In this document: piece after piece, positions 1 to 12,639 of the stretch
How the letters are laid out: each line of letters starts with the position of its first letter
Position numbering within the stretch: the first letter of the stretch is position 1
Source of the DNA: Ochotona curzoniae
Taxonomy: Eukaryota; Chordata; Mammalia; Lagomorpha; Ochotonidae
Direction: 5' to 3'
Assembly (NCBI RefSeq): GCF_017591425.1
Contig: NW_024467083.1
Span: 14,623,001 to 14,687,000 of the forward strand
DNA length: 64,000 nucleotides
Notes under the pieces: model-generated
Told to the model about the DNA's origin: nothing
What the model saw: only the letters and a program-made list of their open reading frames with translations
Database searches by the model: none
Translations under genes and position numbers: made by a program

Positions 1-1150
1 ATAAGACAATCGATATTAGGGATTTCCTAATTAATTATACTGAGAATGATTTTGAAAATATTGGTTAAAAGGCAGTTCTAATCATGTCTTAGATGTAAAT
101 AATAATATGTTTTAGGGAAATTGGAGGAAAAATGATCTTTGTTATAAACTGGCAATGAATTTGGCTAAATCTTCTAACATTTTAGAATTTTCTGGAAGGA
201 AGAAATTGTTAGCAATGGAATTACATAATTAGTTGAGAAAATGTCAAAGCAAAGTTTTGCCTATAGTCAAATACAAGAAGAGATTGAAGATATAAATATA
301 GAAACTATAATCAAAATAGAAGAACTTTAAAATCTGAATAATTCTCTGCTTTGCATATAGGTTAAAAAACATGAGCCAATAGATTTACAAAAAAATTTTT
401 GAAATGTTCAGACGGTGTTGAGGCACAGTATCATCCCTTCATAATAGCAATTTGAGGTCTGGCTGCTTTCTTTTGATCCAGCTCCCTGCAAATGTCCTGG
501 GAAACAAGCAGATGATAACTCACGTGTTTGGGCCCTCTCAATTACAATTAGAAATGCAGATAGAATCCCTGTCTCCTAACATTGCCTTGACCACCCCTGG
601 CTTTGAAGACATTTGAAAAAGAAATCAAGGGAGGAAAGACAGCTCTATTTCTATTTCGATCATTCACTGCCCATCTTTCCAATAATTAATCCTACATAAA
701 TATACAGAATGAGGTCATAAGCATTTCGTAAGGATAATAGTATGAATCTATAAATGACTTATAAAGGGCAGAACAGCAAAATCAAGTCCTCAGTACTTGG
801 AATACCTCAATGTTCTACGCCTAGCATTATCCACAGTATCTGATCCCCGTGTTTTGAAGCAATACTATATAGTAGCCCCAGAAATGGTTCCAATGAGTTC
901 TGGTATGACTAGGGTTACAGTGCCCATTCCTCTACAGATAGGTAATAAATCCTGGCAATACACACATGTTACTGTCATAGTTGTGGCAAGTGTGGCTCCA
1001 TTCCCTAATATTTTAAGAATGGGTCTACCAGTAGCTCAGTCAGGTTATTTAATAATTGAGGCTTTTTAAAGATTAGAACCACCACAGAGGGTTCCTCCTA
1101 CCGACTAGCAGAGTCATAGGCATGAACTACTCCATTAATTGCAGAATATA
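1..1150. other. Unassigned AT-rich DNA
   Basis: I see no repeat family or gene here. A 90-codon open frame on the plus strand (797-1069) has no recognisable domain and no splice context. It reads as a chance frame. Confidence 0.5.
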
Positions 1151-1157
1151 AACCATC

Positions 1158-1205
1158 ATCACCTTGTGGCTAAGATCAAGTGCAGAATAGTAAACCATCA
1201 GCTTG
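1158..1205 (+). pseudogene. U2 snRNA 5'-end-like fragment
   Basis: The stretch holding 'ggctaagatcaagtg' followed by 'agaat' closely resembles the conserved 5' end of U2 spliceosomal RNA, including the bases just before the branch-site pairing region. The similarity fades after about 45 bases, and I cannot recognise the Sm site or 3' stem-loops downstream. U2 retro-pseudogenes are common in mammals, so a truncated, decayed copy is the simplest reading. A chance match is less likely but not excluded. Confidence 0.5.
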
Positions 1206-1209
1206 TACC

Positions 1210-1930
1210 TATAGCTTTGCTGGGCTATCCACACATAATTCTAATCCTTGAACACAGAAATGTGTTTCGCCAAGCAAAACCATGGAGTCAGGCCTTGCGG
1301 AAAATCGGGCATCAAAATGCATCCAAATGTAGCAAGAAAGCAGTACATATAATTAAGAATAATTTCAGACTTAAATTAAATGTCATTATTAAAAATTGGA
1401 TTGTCCTTTTCTATTTATCCATCCAGGGATAGCATTATGGAACATATGCTTATCCCTTCAGCATACCTTGGAAGTATATTGATTGTTAAAGTTTACAGTG
1501 ACTTAGGAATTCACCCAAGTACATATTCTATATACCTTGAATACAAACATATTTTATTTACATGGATGTTTAGCTGCAGGCTTGGATATAGACGTTACGT
1601 GCTGGAACATGTTTAGATATTTAGTGCTACTTTGAATAAAATACAGATTTTTTTTAGGTTAGGAGGACATGAAATTTGATAATCCAAGAATGAAATATTA
1701 TAATCTTATATGATATTGATACTGAAATTTTACTAACCAAGGTTATGATATGAAATAGAACCTTCAGAAAAAATTTAGATTATGTGATCTCTCCTTTCAT
1801 GAATGGCATTATAAAAGGAATGTCTCATTCTTATTATGTATTTTGATTACCTTTTGGTTTGTTTCCTCCGTTATTTTGATTAATTTCTCTTTTACTATTA
1901 GTTTTGGATTTTTTATTGCTGGGATATTCA
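1210..1930. other. Unassigned AT-rich DNA
   Basis: No gene or repeat family is recognised. There are short A- and T-rich runs only. Confidence 0.5.
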
Positions 1931-1933
1931 CTT

Positions 1934-2222
1934 TAAAAAGATGTATTTATTTTTATTAGAAAGTCAGATATACAGAAAGCAGGAGAGACAGAGAAGATCT
2001 TCTGTCTGCTGATTCATTCCCCAAGTGGCAACAATGGCTGCAAGGAGCTGAGTGGATCCTAAACCAGGAGCCAGGAGCTTTAGGCTGTCCTCTACTGTTT
2101 TCCCAGGCCACAAGCAGGGAGCTGGATAGGAAGCAAAGCAACCGGTACATAAATTGGAACCCACACGGGATCCCAGCAGGTGCAAGATGAGGACTTTAGC
2201 TGCTAGGCTACTTCTTTGGGCT
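1934..2222 (-). mobile_element. CSINE (lagomorph C-type SINE)
   Basis: Read on the minus strand this is a near-complete tRNA-derived SINE: a 'ggctcaaag'-side head, 'gggatccc', a 'cctgggaaaacagtagagga' block, a 'cacttggggaatgaatca' block and an A/T-rich tail at 1934-1960. It is moderately diverged. Two overlapping minus-strand open frames (64 and 73 codons) are products of the repeat and are not genes. Confidence 0.88.
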
Positions 2223-2334
2223 CAAAGTCTTCATTTTTTAAGGTAAATACTGTGCATTTCTGTACAAAGTATGTTCTCATTAAAATGATTGCCACTAAAC
2301 ACTGAAATTATTTTTTGGTAGAGTCATTGTTCTG

Positions 2335-2710
2335 GAGTATGATTTCACCTGTTCCACATTGCCACCACAAGTTAAGGCACCACTTATGATGGCTGCATTC
2401 CAGACTGGTTTCCGTCCTAACTGGTCCACTACAATCATTCTTCCTGCTAATGCTCCTGCAAAGGCAAATGATGTGCTAAGCCATTGGCATCCTGCCATCC
2501 TGTGGAGGAACTGGATGCATTTTTTGGATCTTGGCGTTGCCCTGACATAACCCTGACTGTTTGTACTCCTTTAGAAATGAATCAGAGGATGGAGACTCTT
2601 TCTCTCCTCCCACCCCACTTTCAACTTCTCTCCCATATATTCTCCTCTGTTTCGGTCCTTTTTATCTCCCTCACTGTCACTCTGCCTTTCACAAAAAATA
2701 ATAAGTCTTT
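2335..2710 (+). mobile_element. Old CSINE copy
   Basis: A highly diverged plus-strand C-type SINE is recognised by 'ctgctaatgctcctgcaaa', 'tggaggaactggatg' and a terminal C/T-rich 'ctcactgtcactctgccttt' block before an A-rich end. The 'ctaatg..cctg' wording is that of an older CSINE subfamily than the one at 1934-2222. The boundaries are approximate. Confidence 0.65.
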
Positions 2711-2719
2711 TACAAAATT

Positions 2720-5025
2720 TCTTACTGTATACATTTTTCCAGTTATAAAAAGCTATCATAAAATTCATGGCCTAAACAGTATGCCTTATTTTACAATGGT
2801 GAAGGTGAGAAATTGGGTATACTTTTCAACAGACTAATCACAAATAAACAAGCACCATGCTTTTTTTTTTCTGAACCATTTAGAAGAACATGCATTTCCT
2901 TAACTATTACTTATTCTATCTTCTGTATGGTTCTCACATTTCTTGACTCATAATCACCTTTTTTTTTATCTTCCACTCCAACATTTGCAAGTTTATCTCT
3001 TCTTATGGCATGCCTTTTATGTTTGCTTTTACTAAGCAGGTCTCTTGTTCTGACCTAGCAAGTAGGAATCACAACTTGTAAGGATTTGTGATTACATTGA
3101 ATTTATCCAGATAGTTCAGAAGAATCTTATCTCAAGATCTTTAACGATTTCATCTGTAAATAATCCTTGGTTGCATAAATTAATACATTCAGATTCTAGG
3201 GATTAATACACGTGTCCTCAGGGAGCTACTATTTTCCTTACACACAGCCTTTGCTTGCTATGTGATACAGCGTGCCAATTCTTCAGCTAAAGTGTAAAGT
3301 TACTGTCTAACTGTTACAAGAAAGACACTGAAATAAAACCATACCTAGGGATTTCCTGGGCTGTTTCAATTTAATCCTGTACTTTTCTTTCTAAAACATG
3401 ATCAAATAAGCAAAACCTTTGAGTTCAGACAGAAAAGTGCTGCAAAGGACAAAGAGTTCAGTAAGCATTCTCTGGGCTGCTTCAATATTAACTTCTTAAA
3501 TATAAAAGAAAAATAGCCATTAATGTATTTATGTTATCATTTTATTAGATTTCACTTAATAGCTTTTGGATAAATTCCTAAGCAACTTGACTTAGTAATT
3601 ATGAAAGCGGAAGATCTATGTTGATTGCGCATGGGTTTCTTTTTAATGCCTGAATTAGATTATCCATTCAGCAATCTCATTCATTGCTAGCAGTCTTCAA
3701 CCAGCTGACTTGACAAACTATGGAACCCTGGACAAGTCAAGTTGTCCAGAAAGACAATGTGGAGTTGATGTTTTATTAATAGATTAACTGTAATTAAGCG
3801 GACCGCCAGACATCAATATAAATGTCAGGATTATAAGAAAATAGATTTTGCTCCTAGAATAGTATTGTAAACAATTTAATTAGAATTGTGATTGCTTTTT
3901 GAATCAGCAAATCTTAGCTGCGATAAAGAAATATTAGCACTTCAAATTAATCATGTGCACATTCAATTTCCTATCTTATTTTAAAAATGATATGCTCTAA
4001 TAAAACATCTAAGAATTGCATAATATTAAAATTGCCAATACATATATAAGTAAACAATGTCAGGGAGTTAAGTTTAAAGCACAGTCGATTAATTTTTCTG
4101 TTATAGTGATCTAAGTATCACATTTGTTTTTGTTTTTTCTTCATGATCTGTTCTAAGTAACTGAGGCCTTTTACCCTGATGTTTCACTGTGCATGGTTTT
4201 GTATTTTTAAAAATAAAAAATTTTATATAACGATAAAGCTCAGTTATTTTCTAATAACATTAAAGGAATTAAAATTATGGAATGAACATATCACATAATG
4301 CTTGAGCTTGATATTGGATTTTTGAAGGGTGTGTTTTTGTTGATTTTAAATTTGATGTCGAGGCGTGGCTCTATGTTTCCTGAAGCATCTGTGTCAGTTT
4401 ATACCTCAGCCTTCACCACATTTCACACACAATGGATATTGTCTGTCCCTTGATTTTGGTATAAAGACACTGCTATTTCATTAGGCATTAGTGATTAACA
4501 AACAAGATTTTCAAATTACTCTGTTCATCTGATCTTTTATCTGTTAGTAAAAGTTGAAAATTATAAGTGTTACACAAATTGTACATTATACACTGAAATC
4601 AAGTGACTTTTCCTAGTAGTATGTCCATCTTTTGTTCTTGTTTTGGAAAAATACCTAATTTGGGGAAAACATTTAATTTACTCTTTGTAAAACTGAACTC
4701 GATTTTGTACCTTCAGATATCCTACCATGTAATGATACATCTAAATAGCAGAAAGTTCATCTTGTCACTATTACTAAGGGGCCATGCTATTGTGATGAGT
4801 TGGCGAATAAGACAAAATTGTGCAGTGTTGAGTGATGAAGGAGAGGGCAAAATTGTATTGTGGCTAACAATAGCAGATTGAGCCAATTTTTAGATCTTCA
4901 GGTGTGGTTCTTTATCTCCAAATATAAATTCATGGATTCCATGATACTAAAAAATGCCACCAGAATCTAGAAGAGTGACAGAGGACAAATTGTCCCCCAT
5001 AGATTTTAAAATCCACATGTGTCTT
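2720..5025. other. Unassigned DNA, possibly old unique sequence
   Basis: About 2.3 kb without a repeat I can name. The part from about 3480 to 4100 is low in simple sequence and rich in TAAT/ATTA motifs. It could be constrained non-coding DNA, but only a cross-species alignment could show that. A 92-codon frame at 4603-4881 has no recognisable domain. Confidence 0.4.
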
Positions 5026-5029
5026 GCTA

Positions 5030-5450
5030 TACAAACGCTTCTTAGTTTGATGTAGTACCATTTGTTTATTTTGGCTTTGACTGCCCATGCTAATGGTGCC
5101 TTTTGTGAGAAGTCTTCACAATTCCTGTAGCTTGCAGAGTGTTTCCTTTGTATCCCTCTAACAGTTTTTTGGTTTCTGAATTCAGATCTAGGTTCTTGAT
5201 TCATTTAGAGCTGATTTTTCATATAAGATGACAGGCGGGAAGGTCATGCTTTTTGCTTTTGCAAGCTACTATCCACCTGTCCCCACAGCATTTGTTGAAG
5301 AGATCAAACTTTCCGTGCAATATTTTTAGTTCTCTTATGAAAGATTGGTTGGTTATACATGTGTGGGCTCACTTCCGGGGTTAAAACTCTGTTCCATTGA
5401 GCTTTTCTATTTCTGTACCAGCACAACAAAGCTGTATCAAATTTATATTA
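5030..5450 (-). pseudogene. L1 ORF2 fragment, old
   Basis: Translated on the minus strand, this short block resembles the C-terminal part of the L1 ORF2 protein (the region with a 'NKWYYIKL'-type motif), followed by sequence typical of the same ORF2 stretch in other mammals. It is broken by stops and indels, and both ends are truncated. It is far more decayed than the copy at 25.8-28 kb, which shares the homologous 'aagcttcttagtttgatg' landmark. Confidence 0.8.
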
Positions 5451-5564
5451 TTTTTCCTTTAATAGTAAATAATACTATATGTATATCAAGATTGTGAGAT
5501 GGTAGCAGTGTGAGAACTATGCAGTAGGTGTTACTTACATACATCTGCTTTAAAATATACACCT

Positions 5565-5872
5565 AAGGGTCATGAGCCATGGTCCAGCAGGGTAATCCTC
5601 CAACCTCAAATACCAATATCTTGTAAGAACTCTAGTTTCTGTCCTAGCTGGTGCACTTCCCATCCAGTTTCCTGTTACTGTCCTGGTCAAACAGAGGAAG
5701 GTGGCCCAAAGCCTTGGGATTCTGCACCCCTATGGGAGACCGAGAAAAAATTCAGACATGCTCAGCTCTGGCTGTTGCAGCCACTTGGGGAGTGAGCCAG
5801 CAGCTGGAAGATATTTTTCTTTCTGTTTCTCCTTTTGCCTTTCAAATAAAACTATATATACTTTAGTAAAAG
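5565..5872 (+). mobile_element. CSINE, diverged
   Basis: Plus-strand SINE body with 'cacttcccatccagtttcctg', 'ggtggcccaaagccttggga', 'cacttggggagtgagccag' and a 'cctttcaaataaaa' tail. The head is poorly conserved. Confidence 0.82.
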
Positions 5873-5879
5873 TTCAACT

Positions 5880-7340
5880 ATGCACAATACATTTTAGTAT
5901 ATATAAACTTGGTTTTTATAATTAGCGTGTCTAGTATTTAAACAACTATCTTGAAAATGTATATGAAGAGATGATTTTCCGTGCTCAATGTAAATCATAT
6001 TGCCCGAAAACTTTTTTTTATTTTATGAGAAAAAGGATACTTAAAGGAAACTTAGAAAAGAAAACGCTTATGAATTTTATATGTGAATTTTCCACACGGT
6101 TATTTTTATTTATGCACCAAAGCACCCAAGAAAACCAAGAGCTAAACCTTGCTTGCAGGAAAGGCTCTTTTCATCTTCCTCATTTCCTACGGCAACTGTG
6201 ACATATGTTTTTCATTTCATCCCCTCTTCTTCTTCTTTCTCTTCCATAGCATCTCGCCCTCATTTTCTCATCTCTCCCCATCTCCATGGTCTTCCTCCAC
6301 TCCCCTCAATATTCTATCCTTCTTCTACTGACTTCTGTGTAAACATATCTGTAGCCTCCCACTAGTAGTTGGCAATTTGTAGTTGTTACCACCCAGTCAA
6401 ATGAAATTCATAATTCAAAACTACAGTAAGATGGGTGTGAGTTTATGTTATATTTGAGCCATTGTGATTCGAAGCACCTGTCCCTTGCTCATGTACTTAT
6501 GCAGGCACAACAATGTTGTAATAAATTCGTTCTCATGATGCACTTTAGTAGCCTATTTTTGAAGAACACTCAAAAATCAGCATTCTTAGCCCTTCTAAAA
6601 TGTAATATATATGTGAATATATGCAGTTTAAAATTGTTTTCAATCAGTATTCAGAAATTACTGGAAAAACTGTTGGAAATGTTACCAATCATTACATTTT
6701 ATACTTAATAGAGCTAACTACATAAACATGTAAAGAAAAATATATAATATATATCTCAGTTTTAAATGTGCATGCATGAATATTTATGCAACAATGTATA
6801 TTCAGGTTTCTATATGAATATATATCGTGATAAATGCATAGCTATGAAATTAAACATTATACAGATTCTGTAAGAAATAAAGTAAGTATGCAATTAATAG
6901 AAGCAAGAATATGGATAAATCCATCCCTTTATTATTTTTGGTTTTACACCAATCCGTCCCTGGATCTGAAGTCAGGGAACAAGGAAGAGTTCAAATAGCC
7001 AGAAAGAAGCACTTGTTACAGGCTGATTAATGATCTTAGGCAACTCTGCCCCCTTGTGGCATAAAACCAACCACCTACAGGTCATAAATTGAGAACATTC
7101 TCAAGCACTGTCTCCTGTGCCTAAACGTGAAAATCAAACACGCAGTATGTATATACGCATATGACTTGTCTCTATGTATTATATACGTATATAATTAGCT
7201 ATATATACACACGTATGTACAAATATTATTGATTGATTTGTGACCATGAATAAACGCAAATGGAGGTTAAAATACATGCTTAACAAATGTTACATATTCT
7301 CTCTAATATAGGGCAGACTTCATGCAAAATATAAAATGTC
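5880..7340. repeat. Unassigned AT-rich DNA with simple sequence
   Basis: No gene is seen. Notable are a pyrimidine-rich stretch at about 6215-6325 and alternating A/T tracts at about 6735-6835 and 7140-7225. Short plus-strand frames over the pyrimidine-rich part are artefacts of its composition. Confidence 0.55.
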
Positions 7341-7344
7341 CTTT

Positions 7345-7866
7345 CAATACTGTCTCTGCTGAAACTCATAGGTTTTGATAGTTTTTATCTTCCTTTCTTC
7401 AGATTTTTTTCATTAATTTCCTCTGTGACACATAGGTCATAAAGTAGCATCATTTTCTTCAAGAAGAATTTTTATTTTCTTTTTAATTTCTTCAGTGACA
7501 CGTTGCCCAGTTAGTAGCACATTTTTTATCTTCATGGCCCTGTACATGTTTTAAGTTGTATTCCTGTTGCTGATAGTGTTATGACTTTTCAATTAAAAGA
7601 ATGTATTTTAACTGTGTAATAGAGATTATCATATCCAGATGTGAGGATGCAATGCAGTATGCATCTCTAGTTCCAAATCAAAGATGGATTACCAGTGAAA
7701 CTTTAATATATCTTGACAATAGAATGCTGGATTTTGCCATTGTTCACGCCTGCAATGTCAGGATACACTTAAATAGCAGAATGATGGACATACGACTGTC
7801 CCTTGCATCAGTGGAAACTGAATCTTGTGTTGACTGAAAAACAAAACAAAACAAAACAAAATAAAA
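7345..7866 (+). mobile_element. Half-L1 / L1 3'-region copy, 5' truncated (copy C)
   Basis: This copy is homologous to the 3' parts of the half-L1 copies at 32.1-35.1 kb and 60.2-61.8 kb. It shares 'agtagcatcattttcttcaa', 'ccagatgtgaggat', 'tgcagtatgcatctct' and 'gatgctgga' in order. It begins almost exactly where the ORF2 stub ends in those copies and finishes in an A-rich 'aacaaaac' repeat. It has only one copy of a roughly 120-bp segment that is duplicated in the other two. Confidence 0.8.
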
Positions 7867-8515
7867 AATGAGGAGAAATGATATCCATCAAGTCCAGTCC
7901 ATGACATTGTAGAGTTCCACAACTACCGTGCACTGACATAGTTATCACCCTTTTACTACAAATCAAAATCAGACATTGAACATTTTTTTCTATACAAATG
8001 TTTTCTACCATAATGTATATAAGAATAAAATGAAAAAAAAAGTCTTCATTTTGAACACGATAAACATGCCAATCTGGAGCGAAATGGGAGATTGGCACTG
8101 GTTAATGTCTTAGCATCATGGCAACTGCTGGGAATAATCACAAGTAAAGGCATTTATATTCTTCTTTTTTTCGTTTCACACTGGAGTGTAAGTTTCAATC
8201 ATTCTGAGATTATTGTCTAATTCTCTTTATTTTATTTATCTGAGCAACTAAAGGAACATATTGTAGAATGGGCTACTTATAAGTATTTCTTTGAATAAAA
8301 GAATCAAAAGGAAACATATATTAAGTATCTATATGCTGATTTAGAGCAATTGATAAAACTTCACAGACAGGAAGTCATTTCTTTGTGTTGGATTCAGTTC
8401 CTTGCCATTTAATCTCTCATCTTCAGTGGTTCTCAGATCTGTCTGAGCAGAATATTTTGAGTAACCTCTTTGAGAAGTTTCTGATCATTATTATTTTACA
8501 AATATATTGTCTCTC
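7867..8515. other. Unassigned AT-rich DNA
   Basis: Nothing recognisable. A 96-codon minus-strand frame at 7808-8098 overlaps the preceding repeat end and looks random. Confidence 0.5.
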
Positions 8516-8519
8516 AGAG

Positions 8520-8586
8520 ATCCATATGGGATCCCAGCTCATGCAATATAAGGACTTTAGCTACACGGCTGCTGTATTGGGCCATG
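8520..8586 (-). mobile_element. CSINE head fragment
   Basis: 'catatgggatcccagc' followed by 'aggactttagct' and 'gggcc' is the reverse complement of the first 65 or so bases of a CSINE. The body is missing. Confidence 0.75.
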
Positions 8587-8589
8587 TAA

Positions 8590-9660
8590 TAATGTAAGTT
8601 TTAAAATATACCCTTCTCCATGTTTTTGATTTCACCTATGTCATCTTATGTTTGTATGAGGCTGTGGTTTAGTAGATACGTAAGAGTACCTGCTGACTTG
8701 CTCACTTAATTGGAAAGTTACACTTTATCATCTATATTTCACATTTTAGCTGTCATATTTAAGCTTATTCTTGATGCCACCATAATGATACCTTATTTAA
8801 TTACCCATTCAGTTCCAATCAAATTGACTGTGTCAATTTCCTTTATTTCTACAAAATTCAAGATTCAAAATAAAAGCAACAAAAATAAGTTGAAAGTTGT
8901 ATCACAGCACAAAATTGACATATGCCAAGGTTTTATACAAGAACCATGATTGGGTAAATTACCTTTTTTGTACACTGCTATTACACACTTTCCATTTGTA
9001 GAAATAGTTGTTACAACTGTTTCTCTTTTTCATTTTTGGTTGTGTACCTGAATTTCAAACTATGCTACTGGATAAACTGCATTCTCACTGAAAGAATGAA
9101 AGAAAATCCTTAAATAATCCCCACCCGCCCCCCAAAAGTATAAGAAATGGTGTGATTAGCTAGATGATTACAGTTTTTTAGGGAAAGATTACCAAACGCA
9201 AAGGGGGCAGCAGTGGAATCAAGAGGAAATAGTGAGTGGAAAGAGTGAACTAAAAATAGCAATAGGAGGAAATCTGCCTAGGATTATAAGGAATGAGTAT
9301 TTTTCACAGGGTTGCATTTCAGTGTGAAGACTCCTCTGTTCTGGCAGATTTGAGACACCACCTTGCAGCATGTCAAAGGTAGAACTGGAGATAAACAGGG
9401 AGTTCGCTGTGGAGAGTTAGGGCAGACATGTCATGAGTCAGACCAACGTGGTAGTTTTGAAAATAGTGAGTCACTGTGGAATTTGGTTGGCATTTGAGAA
9501 AAGTTCATTTGCTAAATGACTGATATTTGACATTTTTATCACTTGCAAATAAGACTACACTAATACCTAAACAATTTAACACTTTTGACAAATGTAAATA
9601 GTTATATTTGTACACACCTGAAAATCATTAGAGATCAACGGCCTAAATAACTGTCATGAA
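8590..9660. other. Unassigned DNA
   Basis: No repeat family or gene is recognised. A C-run at about 9120-9135 is the only compositional oddity. Confidence 0.5.
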
Positions 9661-9664
9661 ATTA

Positions 9665-9880
9665 TTTTTATTCTTTTCTAGAATTATTTCTATTTTTCAT
9701 GATACAGTTCTTAGGCATAGAGATTCCCCCTTGCCCTTCTCTTTTCCCCACTTTATCTCTCCCCCCAATAATCCCTCTCCCATATTATTACAGTACTATA
9801 ATACTTTGGTAACAGGCTTTTGGTGACGAAGTGCTATAAGTCTATTGAGCGGCTTTGTTAGTTTCCAAGAATTCCTGTGG
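9665..9880 (-). mobile_element. L1 3'-end fragment
   Basis: On the minus strand this ends with the 'gaactgtatcatgaaa' type terminus seen in the other L1-derived copies of the window. A purine-rich tract lies just upstream (pyrimidine-rich on the plus strand at 9728-9782). It is heavily 5' truncated. Confidence 0.65.
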
Positions 9881-9884
9881 CTCC

Positions 9885-11240
9885 TCCTACGTAAGGTAAA
9901 GAAGATCAATGAAACCCATCCATTCTTAGGATTAATATGTAAACAAAAATAAATTACAACATTTCTCAGGCATAGCTTGTAAGGTGTTCACTGAGCAAGA
10001 ACAGTTCTAAAGCTGATGTACGAAGGCTTACTGTTTGTGTTTTTAGCTTAAGAAAAAAATCTAATATGGTTTATTTTCCCACTCTAAGGGCTAACTTTGC
10101 TGATCACCTTTATGTAAAATATCTGGATATTTTTCACTTCTATAGGGAAGTCAGTTGTTTTCACTGAATGTTAATTTAGTCATGGTCAGATTTTGCGTGT
10201 CAGCCCTGTGCTGAAGCTGATCCTCCTGGAGCATCCCGAGTGTGTGACGTCTACTTCTTTACTTTTTATTTAGTGGCCTCCCTTTTGATGTAGCAAGCCA
10301 CTATTCTAAGCTAATGAGATGCAAATAACAATAAAATATTTACATTTTCTGTCCAATTGATCTTGTTATCTATCCTAGAAGGTGGACTCTAAGAATATAA
10401 GCTAATGCTACATAACTAATTAGTCAATTTCAAATATGATTATGGCAAGAAGGTAAAGTGCAGCGGTGTGAGCATATTCATCTGGGAAGGAATGCTATGG
10501 ATCATTTGAGACCAAATAACATAAACATAAGGAACTATCAGGCATAAAGGCCCAGTGAGCAAGTTGAAGTAGAGCAGAGAAAGAATTCGCCAAGGCACAC
10601 ATCCAGGTAATGCCTAAAGTAATAGCCTAGGGTTACGAGTTCTGACATGAAGATCTGAAGAATCCTGATTTTTACACATGAGAGTAAGGAAAAGTATTGC
10701 ATAAGTTTTAAATCCATAGAGAACATTCTACTCAGTAAAAATCTTGATTATTGTTTTTGTGGGTATTTTTAAATATGCAGTATAGTTAAGCAGACAAAGA
10801 GATGTGGGAAGAACCTTTAGTTGAAGGGCATTAGGAAAGATTAGAAAACAGTTACTTGCTGATAAGTATAAAAATTTTGCATGGGGATTTCAAAAAGGAA
10901 GTCATGGTATGCAAGCACTGGAACATCCTCACAGGAAAGTCTATTCTGATTGTTCGCAAGCTAAACAGCATCACCTCATATTGACATTTAAAAAATTACA
11001 ACATATCCCATAACTAGCAAAATAACTCTCGAATATACTGTCTTTCATTAATTACTAAGCCGAGTGAGTATAAGCTCTATGTTTGTTTTGTCTCTGAATA
11101 TGTAATTCAGGATACAGAATTCTGACAATTCTCCTTCCAATATGTTTTATCACAGAAACTCATTCTTGAAGCCAGTATCATGACACAGTGCAAAACCCAC
11201 AATTTGAACTTAAGAAGTAAATGTAAACTCTTGGTTGTCT
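9885..11240. other. Unassigned DNA
   Basis: No gene or repeat is recognised in about 1.35 kb. Confidence 0.5.
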
Positions 11241-11244
11241 ATTT

Positions 11245-11450
11245 CTGACCCAGCTCGCTATTATTACACTGGGGAAACATTAGAAGTGTCCTGTGGCTTG
11301 GGCCTCTGCTGCCTATGTGGGAGACCTGGGTGGAGTTTCAGGCTCCTGGATTTGGCCTGGCCGAGCCCTGGCCATGATGGGCACTTAGGGAACAATGCAA
11401 CAGATGCTGGATCTCTCTCTTCCACTCCCTCTCTCTATCTGTAATTCTTT
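11245..11450 (+). mobile_element. Old CSINE subfamily copy, 5' truncated
   Basis: Plus strand: 'tatgtgggagacctgg', 'ggagtttcaggctcctgga', 'ttggcctggccgagccctgg' and a terminal 'ctctctctt..ctctctctatctgtaa' block. The 'ggcctggcc.agccctgg' wording marks the older CSINE subfamily. It abuts the next SINE almost directly. Confidence 0.85.
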
Positions 11451-11457
11451 CCATTTT

Positions 11458-11789
11458 TTTGAAAGTTTTGTTTATTTTTATCGCAAAGGCAGATATACAG
11501 AGAGGAGGAGAGACAGAAAGGAAGATCTTCCATCTGATGATTCACTCCCCAAGAGACCACAACGGCCAGTGCTGAGCTGATCAGAAGCCAGGAGTCAGGG
11601 ACTTCATCTGGGTCTCCCACGCAGGTGCAGGCTTCCAAGGTCTGGGCCGTCCTCGACTGCTTTCCCAGGCCACAAGCAGGGAGCTGGATGGAAAGTGGAG
11701 CAGCCAGAATTAGAACCAGCGCCCATATGGGATCCTGGCACGTTCAAAGGGAGGACTTTAGCCGCTAGGCCACGTCGCTGGGCCCTCAA
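11458..11789 (-). mobile_element. CSINE, near complete
   Basis: Reverse-oriented SINE with its A/T tail at 11458-11482, then complements of all body blocks, ending at the head 'ccacgtcgctgggccc'. It is better preserved than the neighbouring plus-strand copy, so it probably inserted into or next to that copy's tail later. Confidence 0.9.
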
Positions 11790-12638
11790 ATGGTTCTAAT
11801 ATGTTTTTTTTTTTTTCTTATTTAGATAAGTTATATAATTCAACTTTTTATGAAACTTTACAGATTCATTTGACTCATTTGAGAGCACCATTGCTTTGCT
11901 GATGGGCCGAATTCTGAGATCAGAAATAACTATTTCATGGTTAGTTATATTTTTTCTTCTGAGTCAGGAATGAAACATATGCAAATGTGCAGCAGCAATA
12001 TGGATAATACAGGTATATTGCAGATGGTCCACCGTGGTGGATGTTGGCATCTGTTATTTTTTTCTCCCCCCATCTTGTTATAGTGAGCCGTCACAACATG
12101 GAAAGCACTGACATATTGGGGGAGGAGGGGTTGCTCCAAACAGAATTGATCTTCATATATCAAAGAATATCTGGCCTAGTTGTATGAACGGATTCCTTTG
12201 CTACTTTATTTATTTATTTATTTATTTTTACCTTGAGGAATAAGCGCAGCTTGGTTGAACTATAGCTTTCAAATCTTTTCTCTACAGAACACCTCTTTTT
12301 TTGGTTCCCCTTTCACCATGAAATAGCAATTCTGAGATCAAATTGCTTGCATATTTTGTAAAATAATTAATAATTGAGCAACTTTCAGAGTAATATGTGT
12401 AATATTTTCTCAACATGATCTGAAGGCCAGGAAAACTCACTTTATATTAATATGTGAATATTGTTGTGTGTTAAAGACAATATTTACTGATTAATGCCTA
12501 ATATTATGAAAAATAATCATATCTCTTGGGTATTTTATATCATTCATAAAGAAATGTAGCTAGTATATTGCATGGAACCACTTATTATCTAAATAAAAAT
12601 ATTAGTCTATTATTCACAAAGTAGTTCAAAGTTTTAAA
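11790..12638. repeat. Unassigned AT-rich DNA with a TTTA repeat
   Basis: Contains a short (TTTA)n array at about 12203-12228. No gene or transposon is recognised in the rest. Confidence 0.55.
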
Positions 12639-12639
12639 A

